From NCBI GenBank assembly GCA_003222835.1, contig QHXE01000544.1, forward strand, positions 1 through 10,543: 10,543 nucleotides of DNA, in the 5' to 3' direction. The notes under the pieces were generated by a model. It was not told the origin of the DNA and did not search any database. It saw nothing but the letters and a program-made list of their open reading frames with translations. Both the position numbers and the translations under genes were made by a program. Positions 5,140-10,543 of the stretch are shown in pieces (positions within the stretch are counted from its first letter, which is position 1; every line of letters starts with the position of its first letter). The stretch is from Acidobacteriota bacterium. Lineage in GTDB: Bacteria > Acidobacteriota > Blastocatellia > Pyrinomonadales > Pyrinomonadaceae.

Positions 5140-6528
5140 ATGATGAAGTTATTTTGGTGTGCTAGTCTAATGGTCGCCTTACTTGTTGGCGCTGACGGAG
5201 CATCATCCGGTCAACCAAGTACAAAGCCCGCTCAACTTGAAGCGCAAGTTGATGCCTACCTAAGACCTTACCTGGACCTCGGCGGCTTCAACGGATCCAT
5301 CTTAATCGCCAAAGGCGGTCGGGTGCTGCTGAGCAAAGGTTACGGAATGGCGAATTATGAATTGAACGTTCCCAACGCGCCGCAGACGAAATTTCATCTC
5401 GGGTCGGTCTCTAAAACGTTTACAGCCGCGGCAATTATGCTCCTGCAAGAGCAGGGTAAGTTAAGCGTCCGCGATCCCTTGACCAAATACATCCCGGATT
5501 ATCCAAATGGAGAAAAGATTACCATTCATCATCTGCTGACGAATACGTCGGGCATTCCCAATGTTAACAACTTTGCTGAATACGCAACTCAGTCAAAGTT
5601 TCCACACACGCCGACTGATCTGATCGCAATGTTCAAGCAGAGGCCACTGGATTTTGAGCCGGGCTCGCGTGGATACATCGAAAGTAACTCGAACTATAAC
5701 TTACTTGCCTACATCATCGAGAAGATATCGGGACAAAACTACGGCGACTTTTTGAGACAGCAAATCTTTGATCCGCTCGGCCTGCGTGACACGGGCCATG
5801 ACGGCAACGCGAACGCGCTCATAAGGAATAAAGCGAACGGCTATCTGCCAGCGGGTCTGACTGATTTGGAGAATGCGCCTTACCTTGATTGGTCGGTCAA
5901 GACGGGGAACGGTTCAATCTATTCAACTGTGGAAGACTTGTATCGATGGGATCGGGCTCTTTACACTGAGCGAACTCTAAAGCAGAGTTCATTGGCCACG
6001 ATGTTCAAAGAAGAATATGGCTGGTTCGGCGGAAAGCGACTGAATCGAAACGTCGTGAGAATGAACGGTCGCAGCCCGGGCTTCAACTCGGATATGCAAA
6101 GATACGTTGACGATGATGTGTGCATCATCGTGCTCGCCAACAACTATGTGCCCACCGCCAGCGTGGTCGCCAACGATTTGGCGAAGATGGTTTTTGGTGA
6201 ATCGTATGAAACTCAGAAGCTGGTGAAGCCGCCGCGGATCGATCCGAAGATATTTGACGCCTACGTGGGAAGTTATCAATTCGGTCCAGATTTCTTTGTT
6301 CCGAATGGTATCTACAAAATTGAAAGCAAGGGCGATCAACTCCTGATGGTGGCCCCGGGCGCAGATGCAACGCTGGTACCCCAGACAGATACTGCTTTTT
6401 TTGATCGGCCATTCTGGTCAATCATCGTTTTCGTAAAGGATAATGACGGCAAGGTAACCCATTTCCTTTGGCGGTATGGCGGCCGCGATTACCACGCGCA
6501 GCGATTAGCGTTTGCATCTAGGCAGTAA
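5140..6528 (+). CDS. Secreted beta-lactamase-family (S12-like) serine hydrolase
   Basis: The 462-residue precursor has a signal peptide (MMKLFWCASLMVALLVGADG, cleavage near residues 20-24). Residues about 35-345 form a serine beta-lactamase/penicillin-binding-protein-like domain, and residues about 375-460 a beta-rich C-terminal domain often found in these esterase/peptidase relatives. The nucleophile motif SVSK is at 89-92 within HLGSVSKTFTAAAIMLLQ, followed by HHLLTNTSGIPN. The second motif, normally YSN, reads Y-I-E-S-N at 179-183, so Tyr is displaced and Glu occupies the usual place. The third motif, usually H-x-G, reads MNG at 308-310. Family members hydrolyse D-peptides, esters or lactams; the substrate cannot be read from sequence. 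Its 3' end overlaps the end of dxs by 11 nt on the opposite strand. Confidence 0.85.
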   Translation: MMKLFWCASLMVALLVGADGASSGQPSTKPAQLEAQVDAYLRPYLDLGGFNGSILIAKGGRVLLSKGYGMANYELNVPNAPQTKFHLGSVSKTFTAAAIMLLQEQGKLSVRDPLTKYIPDYPNGEKITIHHLLTNTSGIPNVNNFAEYATQSKFPHTPTDLIAMFKQRPLDFEPGSRGYIESNSNYNLLAYIIEKISGQNYGDFLRQQIFDPLGLRDTGHDGNANALIRNKANGYLPAGLTDLENAPYLDWSVKTGNGSIYSTVEDLYRWDRALYTERTLKQSSLATMFKEEYGWFGGKRLNRNVVRMNGRSPGFNSDMQRYVDDDVCIIVLANNYVPTASVVANDLAKMVFGESYETQKLVKPPRIDPKIFDAYVGSYQFGPDFFVPNGIYKIESKGDQLLMVAPGADATLVPQTDTAFFDRPFWSIIVFVKDNDGKVTHFLWRYGGRDYHAQRLAFASRQ

Positions 6529-7870
6529 CTCTGCGGTGTTTCGCGCGTCGATCCTCGAGAACCTCGATACTTTCTCTCACGCGTGTGTAAATACCATCGG
6601 CATCAAGTCCGTACTTCGCAAGCAGGAGTTTGGGATCGCCGTGAGTCACGATCCGATCCGGAATGCCCATTCGCACCACGCGCACTCTGTCTTGCAAACC
6701 GTTCTCTTCCAGCAATTCGATGACGGCCGAACCGAAGCCACCGGCGAGATAGGCTTCCTCCACGGTCACGATCATGCGCTTGGTGCGAGCGAGCGCCAGC
6801 AACAAAGCGCTGTCCAAAGGCTTCGCGAAGCGAGCGTTGACCACGGTCGATTCGATTCCATCCTTCGCCAGATTCTCAGCGGCATGCAATGACGGATGAA
6901 CCATTGAGCCGTAAGCGACCATTGCAATTTCGCCGCCATCGCGCAGCAGTTCAGCTTTGCCAATCTCCAGGAGTTCAGGATTCCGATCAAGCACGGCCCC
7001 TATGCCATTGCCCCGCGGGTAACGCATCGCGGCGGGCCCGACGTGCTCGACCATCGTAAACATCATGTCGCGCATCTCGGCTTCATCTTTGGGCGCCATC
7101 AAAATCATGTTCGGCACGCCGCGCAGGTAAGCAATATCCAGCAATCCATGATGCGTCGGGCCGTCACCTCCGGCAATTCCCCCGCGGTCCAGGCAGAACT
7201 TGACGTTCAGGTTCTGAATGCAGACATCGTGCACCAGCTGATCGAACGCGCGTTGGAGAAAGGTCGAGTAAATCGCACAGACCGGCTTCAAGCCTTCAAC
7301 GGACAATCCCGCCGCGAAGGTCACGCAGTGCTGTTCGGCGATGCCGACGTCGAAAGATCGTTCGGGAAACTTTTCGAGCGCCGTGCAAACGCCAGTACCG
7401 TCAGGCATCGCGGCGGTCAGGGCCACGATCTTCTCATCCTTCTCCATCAACTCGCAGAGCGTGTTACCGAAAACTTGCGTATACGTCGGCGCCTTCGCCG
7501 GTGACTTAATCGGCTTGCCGCTTTTCAGATCAAACGGACCCGTCGCATGCCATTTGTAGTAATCGCTTTCCGCGGCGGGGTGGCCTTTGCCTTTGGTGGT
7601 GAGCGCATGGACGATGACCGGACCATCCTTGATTTGCTGCGCTTCGTGAAAGGCCCTCACCAAAGAGCGCACGTTGTGGCCGTCGACATAGCCTATGTAT
7701 TTAAATCCAAGTTCGTTGACGAGCGCACCCGGCAGAACCGCCGCGGCAATAGCATCCTTCATCGCTTTAGCCGCGTGATGGAGACGTTCGCCCACAGATG
7801 GAATCGAAAGGAGTGTCTCCTCGACCTCGTCTTTGAAGCGCTGCCGGCGCGATCGACATCTCGTTGTCAT
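6518..7870 (-). CDS. dxs: 1-deoxy-D-xylulose-5-phosphate synthase, C-terminal fragment (frameshifted dxs)
   Basis: This frame carries the middle and C-terminal parts of DXS, the thiamine-diphosphate enzyme that condenses pyruvate and glyceraldehyde-3-phosphate in the MEP pathway of isoprenoid synthesis. Homology starts at [12 protein letters not shown] (codon at 7843-7841); the few codons from the ATG at 7870 to there overlap the N-terminal fragment out of frame. Recognisable blocks are [15 protein letters not shown], the transketolase pyrimidine-binding region with [16 protein letters not shown] (catalytic-type Glu), [15 protein letters not shown] and [13 protein letters not shown], and the C-terminal domain with [18 protein letters not shown] and [10 protein letters not shown]. 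The end looks complete. Joined to the upstream fragment, about 18-20 residues are absent. Whether a working enzyme is made from this locus depends on whether the break is real. Confidence 0.9.
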   Translation of the reverse strand: MTTRCRSRRQRFKDEVEETLLSIPSVGERLHHAAKAMKDAIAAAVLPGALVNELGFKYIGYVDGHNVRSLVRAFHEAQQIKDGPVIVHALTTKGKGHPAAESDYYKWHATGPFDLKSGKPIKSPAKAPTYTQVFGNTLCELMEKDEKIVALTAAMPDGTGVCTALEKFPERSFDVGIAEQHCVTFAAGLSVEGLKPVCAIYSTFLQRAFDQLVHDVCIQNLNVKFCLDRGGIAGGDGPTHHGLLDIAYLRGVPNMILMAPKDEAEMRDMMFTMVEHVGPAAMRYPRGNGIGAVLDRNPELLEIGKAELLRDGGEIAMVAYGSMVHPSLHAAENLAKDGIESTVVNARFAKPLDSALLLALARTKRMIVTVEEAYLAGGFGSAVIELLEENGLQDRVRVVRMGIPDRIVTHGDPKLLLAKYGLDADGIYTRVRESIEVLEDRRAKHRRVTA

Positions 7871-8384
7871 TTAATACGACAATCAGACGAGTCTTCAGAT
7901 GTCCGGCCTGGTTAACTGCCTCCATTGCCATGCCGCCAGCCAACGAGGCATCGCCAATCAGAGCGACGACGTGGTAATCCTCGCCCTTACGATCGCGTGC
8001 AATGGCCATGCCCAGTGCCGCGGAAAGGGAGGTCGAAGCATGGCCCGCGCCAAACGTGTCGTATTCAGATTCATCACGCCGCAGAAAACCACTAATGCCG
8101 CCGTACTGTTTGATCGACGGCAACAAATCGCGACGTCCCGTAAGAATCTTATGCGCGTAGGCTTGATGGCCTACGTCCCAAACCAAGCGGTCGTGCGGCG
8201 TATCGAACGCGTAATGAAGCGCGACTGCCAATTCGATGGCGCCGAGCGAAGCTCCCGTATGCCCACCCACACGGGACATCGTTTCCAGAATATATTGCCT
8301 GATCTCGTCGGCGACCTGCGGTAGCTGATCGGGGCGCAGACGACGCAGGTCAAAAGGCGAATTGATTTGCTGAAGAATTTCCAT
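7767..8384 (-). CDS. dxs: 1-deoxy-D-xylulose-5-phosphate synthase, N-terminal fragment (frameshifted dxs)
   Basis: The fragment begins [16 protein letters not shown], a standard DXS start. It has [19 protein letters not shown] (with the conserved His), [21 protein letters not shown], and the thiamine-diphosphate/Mg site [13 protein letters not shown] at residues 144-156, running to NDNEMSIAP (172-180). After Pro180 (codon 7847-7845) the frame continues into 25 unrelated residues and stops at 7767. Normal DXS would continue with an Asn-Val-Gly-Ala type segment of about 18-20 residues before the QRFKDEVE block found in the next frame. No ribosome site is visible. A TACAAT -10-like box lies only 9 nt upstream of the ATG, so the mRNA could be leaderless. 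Confidence 0.88.
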   Translation of the reverse strand: MEILQQINSPFDLRRLRPDQLPQVADEIRQYILETMSRVGGHTGASLGAIELAVALHYAFDTPHDRLVWDVGHQAYAHKILTGRRDLLPSIKQYGGISGFLRRDESEYDTFGAGHASTSLSAALGMAIARDRKGEDYHVVALIGDASLAGGMAMEAVNQAGHLKTRLIVVLNDNEMSIAPAALQRRGRGDTPFDSICGRTSPSRG

Positions 8385-8458
8385 CGCGGCGCAATTGTAA
8401 ACTGCCAGTCGGGCTTTTGCTATCTCACAAAGTGCTCACATTTATTGGACTTCACTGG

Positions 8459-8562
8459 GCCACGTCTAAACTGACGTGGCTTTGCATTGCAAAGTCATTT
8501 GTACCGCAGAACCCAGGTCTTAGTCAAGGCTTATTTCAAACCATTCCGACGCTTCCTGCGTC
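8459..8562 (+). promoter_or_regulatory. Series of three hairpins upstream of the Spy-like gene
   Basis: The 250-nt region between the divergent dxs and Spy-like genes holds GCCACGTC-taaact-GACGTGGC (8459-8480, perfect 8-bp stem), CTTTGC-att-GCAAAG (8480-8494, sharing one base with the first) and GACGC-ttcct-GCGTC (8548-8562). These may be operator palindromes or a structured 5' leader. The first resembles a terminator stem, but only three T residues follow it. No riboswitch class was recognised. Confidence 0.4.
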
Positions 8563-8567
8563 TAAGT

Positions 8568-8597
8568 CCCTGAAACGCTGATTGGTCTCCCTGAAAC
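8568..8597 (+). promoter_or_regulatory. Direct repeat CCCTGAAAC spaced two helical turns
   Basis: CCCTGAAAC occurs at 8568-8576 and again at 8589-8597, a 21-bp offset that puts both copies on the same DNA face. Both lie 38-67 nt upstream of the Spy-like start codon. The layout is like a tandem site for a response regulator, which would suit an envelope-stress gene. It may instead lie in the transcribed leader; no clear -10 box was identified. Confidence 0.35.
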
Positions 8598-8634
8598 CAA
8601 GCCTTTTTCCGAAAATTAAGGAGTAAATTTCAGA

Positions 8635-9213
8635 ATGCTTACACGAATTAAACTTTTCAGTGCAGGTTTAGCGCTGGTCCTTTTTGTCTTTGTCAGCGCC
8701 ACCTGTCTTGCTCAACAGCCCCAGAATCAGACCCAAAACCAATCGCCCGGCGCGGGCGGAGCGCCTCCGTTCGGACGTGGCGGTCCAGGCAGACACGGGC
8801 ACGGCCCGGGCGGTGCAGGAGGTCCCGGAATGTTAGGCGCATTGCGCGAACTCAACCTGACCGACGATCAGAAGCAGCAGATTCATAAGATCATCGAGGC
8901 GAATCTCGAGAGCACCAAGACTCAGCACGGGGAATTGCGGCAACTGATGCAGAAGCGATTCCAGGGAACGCTCACGGCAGACGAAGAAGCTCGGGCCAAG
9001 GCTCTTCGCGAACAGATGGAAACATCAGGGAAGGACACCGAGTCGAAGGTCGCGGCAATACTCACCCCAGAGCAAAAAGCAAAGCTCGAAGAGCTGAAGA
9101 AGGAACGTAAGGCGAATCACGATAGATTTGGCGGTCGCGGGGGATTTCGCAAGGAACCGGGCCAACGTAATCAATCGACACCGCCGCCCGCCACTCCGCC
9201 GGTTGAGCCATAA
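8635..9213 (+). CDS. Spy/CpxP-like (LTxxQ-motif) periplasmic protein
   Basis: This 192-residue protein has an N-terminal signal peptide (residues 1-26, ending CLA before QQ). A Gly/His-rich linker (38-66) could bind metal. A helical domain carries two LTxxQ motifs, LTDDQ at 75-79 and LTPEQ at 143-147, the hallmark of the Spy/CpxP family. Family members are periplasmic chaperones or metal-stress sensors. The C-terminus is Arg/Gly-rich, then Pro-rich (TPPPATPPVEP). The ATG at 8635 follows AAGGAG (8618-8623) by 11 nt. It is a single-gene unit with its own leader and terminator. Envelope-stress control is likely by analogy with spy/cpxP; no CpxR box was identified. Confidence 0.85.
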   Translation: MLTRIKLFSAGLALVLFVFVSATCLAQQPQNQTQNQSPGAGGAPPFGRGGPGRHGHGPGGAGGPGMLGALRELNLTDDQKQQIHKIIEANLESTKTQHGELRQLMQKRFQGTLTADEEARAKALREQMETSGKDTESKVAAILTPEQKAKLEELKKERKANHDRFGGRGGFRKEPGQRNQSTPPPATPPVEP

Positions 9214-9252
9214 GGGAAATTCGGCACACCAGTAGCTATCTCTAAGGACCTT

Positions 9253-9287
9253 GCGCCGCCGACGAAATCAAAACTTGGCGGCGCTTT
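9253..9287 (+). terminator. Rho-independent-like terminator of the Spy-like gene
   Basis: GCGCCGCC (9253-9260) and GGCGGCGC (9277-9284) form a perfect 8-bp GC stem with a 16-nt loop, followed by TTTCCTT. It starts 40 nt past the stop codon. Outer bases (AAGG at 9244-9247 and CCTT at 9288-9291) could extend the pairing. The T-tract is short, so strength is uncertain. It also separates the convergent arsI-like gene. Confidence 0.65.
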
Positions 9288-9300
9288 CCTTGATTCCAAA

Positions 9301-9780
9301 TTAGATCGCCGAGGAAATCGCTACGAGTTTGTTTCCGCAGGCGCACGCGTCAGCTTCAGGAAGGTTGTCTTTGAGCACGACGAAGACTTCCCATTCGTTT
9401 CCGTCCGGATCGCGTACCCAAGTCTTGTCCTGAATCGCGTAACAACAGTTGGTCTGCATCTCGTCTCGAGTCAGTAGACCAGCGTCGCTCAATTTCTGCT
9501 TCATCGCCAGCACATCGTCTGTCGATGCGACCTGAATGCCAAGATGCGAAAGCGCGCCGCGACTGGTAATGGGCGCTTCATTCAGAGCCAGGTTCAGCGG
9601 CGGATTTTGCACGTCAAACTTCGCATAACCCGTTCTTACCTTACTTGGCTCGATGCCGAGCAGCTTGCGATAGAACCCGATGCTTTGCTCGACGTTTCGC
9701 ACGTTCAGTGACAGGTGGGCCTTCAGTGCCTTGACGGCAGCAGATTCATTCGCGGCCATCGTGTTTAGCTTGCTTTCCAT
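9301..9780 (-). CDS. arsI: ArsI/CadI-family metalloenzyme (C-As lyase-like glyoxalase-fold protein)
   Basis: This 159-residue protein of the vicinal-oxygen-chelate (glyoxalase) fold matches the ArsI/CadI family. ArsI cleaves the carbon-arsenic bond of trivalent organoarsenicals such as methylarsenite; CadI is a cadmium-induced relative. Likely Fe(II) ligands are His22 (AHLSLNV), His79 (LSHLGIQV) and Glu131 (NEWEVF). The substrate-binding vicinal cysteine pair is Cys112-Cys113 in TNCCYAIQDK, and the family block WVRDPDGNEWEVFVVLKDN is intact. Extra cysteines at 146 and 148 (ACACG) near the C-terminus fit arsenic-binding tails seen in the family. The ATG at 9780 follows a strong GGGAGG with 6-nt spacing. 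It is divergent from arsN1-arsR, which favours an arsenic role over cadmium. Confidence 0.88.
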   Translation of the reverse strand: MESKLNTMAANESAAVKALKAHLSLNVRNVEQSIGFYRKLLGIEPSKVRTGYAKFDVQNPPLNLALNEAPITSRGALSHLGIQVASTDDVLAMKQKLSDAGLLTRDEMQTNCCYAIQDKTWVRDPDGNEWEVFVVLKDNLPEADACACGNKLVAISSAI

Positions 9781-9802
9781 TTGAATCCTCCCTTAGAATC
9801 AT

Positions 9803-9863
9803 ATTCGTCTAAGCGAATGCGACTTCGATGTTAGGCGAATCACACATATCTGTCAAGGCGAAT
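9803..9863. promoter_or_regulatory. Candidate ArsR operators: three phased CGAAT boxes in the divergent arsI/arsN1 promoter
   Basis: A perfect dyad ATTCG-TCTAAG-CGAAT lies at 9803-9818. A looser dyad, TTCG-8 nt-CGAA, is at 9824-9839, and a single box is at 9859-9863. The CGAAT cores begin at 9814, 9836 and 9859, offsets of 22 and 23 bp, about two helical turns. On the minus strand a -10-like TATGAT (9803-9798) abuts the first dyad, so binding there could repress arsI. Being between divergent ars genes with arsR adjacent makes ArsR the obvious ligand; this is inferred. Confidence 0.55.
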
Positions 9864-10367
9864 GTGACTAGCTCCCCGGTTATCGGGCAAATGAGTCGGG
9901 CCGATTGGGAACAGGTAAGGTCGATCTACGTTGAGGGCATCGCCACGGGCAATGCCACGTTCGAGACGGAGGCGCCGTCGTGGGAAGCGTGGAACTCGTC
10001 GCATCATCCGTTCGGACGTTTGGTCGTGCGCTTCGGCAATCGTGTCATCGGTTGGGCCGCCTTGAGTCCGGTTTCGCAGCGCTGCGTCTACGGTGGAGTC
10101 GCGGAAGTGAGCGTTTATGTTTCGCAGAATCATCGCCATTCAGGCATCGGGCGCCAGTTGTTGGAAGCTCTGATAAGCGAATCTGAACGAAACGGCATCT
10201 GGACCCTACAAGCTGGAATGTTTCCCGAGAATGCGGGCAGCCTCGCACTGCATCTAGGGAGCGGTTTTCGCGAAGTTGGACGACGCGAGCGGATTGGCGG
10301 GTTGAATGGAGTGTGGCGCGACACGATTCTTTTGGAGCGTCGCAGCTCGCTCGTCGGAATTGAATAA
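9864..10367 (+). CDS. arsN1: ArsN1-like GNAT N-acetyltransferase (arsinothricin/phosphinothricin type)
   Basis: This GNAT-fold acetyltransferase is of the phosphinothricin N-acetyltransferase (PAT/Bar) group. Family blocks are WEQVRSIYVEGIATGNATFE, VIGWAALSPVS, CVYGGVAEVSVYV (central strand with acidic residue), the acetyl-CoA pyrophosphate loop RHSGIGRQLLEAL, GIWTLQAGMFPEN and RRERIGGLNGVWRD. PAT-like enzymes acetylate the amino group of phosphinothricin; the ars-operon version, ArsN1, acts on arsinothricin. Its place 3 nt before arsR supports the ArsN1 reading. The start is uncertain: GTG at 9864 follows AAGG by 5 nt and keeps the first strand, while ATG at 9828 would place the start codon within a candidate operator. 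The ATG at 9891 is too late because it removes the first strand. Confidence 0.85.
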   Translation: MTSSPVIGQMSRADWEQVRSIYVEGIATGNATFETEAPSWEAWNSSHHPFGRLVVRFGNRVIGWAALSPVSQRCVYGGVAEVSVYVSQNHRHSGIGRQLLEALISESERNGIWTLQAGMFPENAGSLALHLGSGFREVGRRERIGGLNGVWRDTILLERRSSLVGIE

Positions 10368-10370
10368 ACC

Positions 10371-10543
10371 ATGACCAAGAAGAAGTATGACTTTGAAACT
10401 CTTTTCAAAGCGCTGGCCGACCGCACCCGGCTGCGACTAATTAGTCTGATGGGTGATTCAGAAGTCTGCGTCTGTTTTTTCGTCGCTATTCTGAAAACCA
10501 GTCAGCCGAAGATTTCGCGTCACCTCGCGTATCTGCGACGCGC
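10371..10543 (+). CDS. arsR: ArsR-family transcriptional repressor, 3' end outside window
   Basis: The first 57 residues are visible and run off the right edge. The winged-helix start LFKALADRTRLRLISLM is typical of ArsR/SmtB repressors, followed by the metal-sensing helix with Cys33-Val-Cys35 (EVCVCFF) and the DNA-recognition helix TSQPKISRHLAYLRR. The CVC pair matches the arsenite-binding CxC of classical ArsR, where As(III) binding releases DNA. Usual members have Asp-Leu after CVC; here it is Phe-Phe. The ATG at 10371 lies 3 nt after the arsN1 stop, so it is probably translated by coupling. It likely controls the divergent arsI and arsN1-arsR promoters through the CGAAT boxes. Confidence 0.92.
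   Translation, partial: MTKKKYDFETLFKALADRTRLRLISLMGDSEVCVCFFVAILKTSQPKISRHLAYLRR

Noticed and set aside
7043..7504. 153-codon plus-strand open frame opposite dxs
   Set aside because: It is an antisense shadow of the strongly conserved transketolase-like region of dxs; no family features or ribosome site.

Overview
The window looks like chromosomal DNA of a soil-type bacterium with moderate GC content. An acidobacterial source, most likely Blastocatellia, is my best guess. That rests on remembered gene families and style (a putative glucoamylase-family protein, DUF4388 and zinc-ribbon/PDZ proteins, Spy-like periplasmic proteins, short lineage-type hypotheticals), not on a marker gene. No tRNA, rRNA, CRISPR array, phage gene or transposase was seen.

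Layout, left to right. The 3' part of a putative glucoamylase/beta-glucanase gene (+) enters from the left edge. A helical-repeat plus DUF4388 protein (+) follows. Next comes an apparent three-gene minus-strand operon (3472 to 2059): a 79-residue possible small-barrel protein, a ChrR-like cupin and an unrecognised protein with four clustered cysteines. Both intergenic gaps in it are 44 nt. Upstream of its promoter is a repeat block (about 3590-3763) holding two inverted copies of a REP-like hairpin unit with a compensated stem change, plus two further hairpins. Then come a zinc-ribbon/membrane/PDZ gene (+) that is frameshifted and lacks part of its second PDZ domain, a small minus-strand hypothetical, and a secreted beta-lactamase-family (S12-like) serine hydrolase (+). 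The hydrolase gene overlaps the end of dxs by 11 nt.

dxs (minus strand, 6518-8384) encodes 1-deoxy-D-xylulose-5-phosphate synthase of the MEP isoprenoid pathway. It is split into two frames at about 7841-7847, and roughly 18-20 expected residues are missing at the break. Together with the defects in the PDZ gene this suggests small deletions, either in the assembly or in the genome. A structured leader with a 21-bp-phased direct repeat precedes a Spy/LTxxQ-type periplasmic protein (+), which ends in a good hairpin terminator.

The right end is a (organo)arsenical resistance cluster. A minus-strand arsI/cadI-type metalloenzyme is divergent from an arsN1-like N-acetyltransferase followed 3 nt later by arsR, which runs off the window. 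The divergent intergenic region carries three CGAAT boxes spaced 22-23 bp, one of them a perfect dyad, which are good candidates for ArsR operators. Here ArsR would sense trivalent arsenic, ArsI would break C-As bonds of trivalent organoarsenicals, and ArsN1 would acetylate arsinothricin-like compounds.
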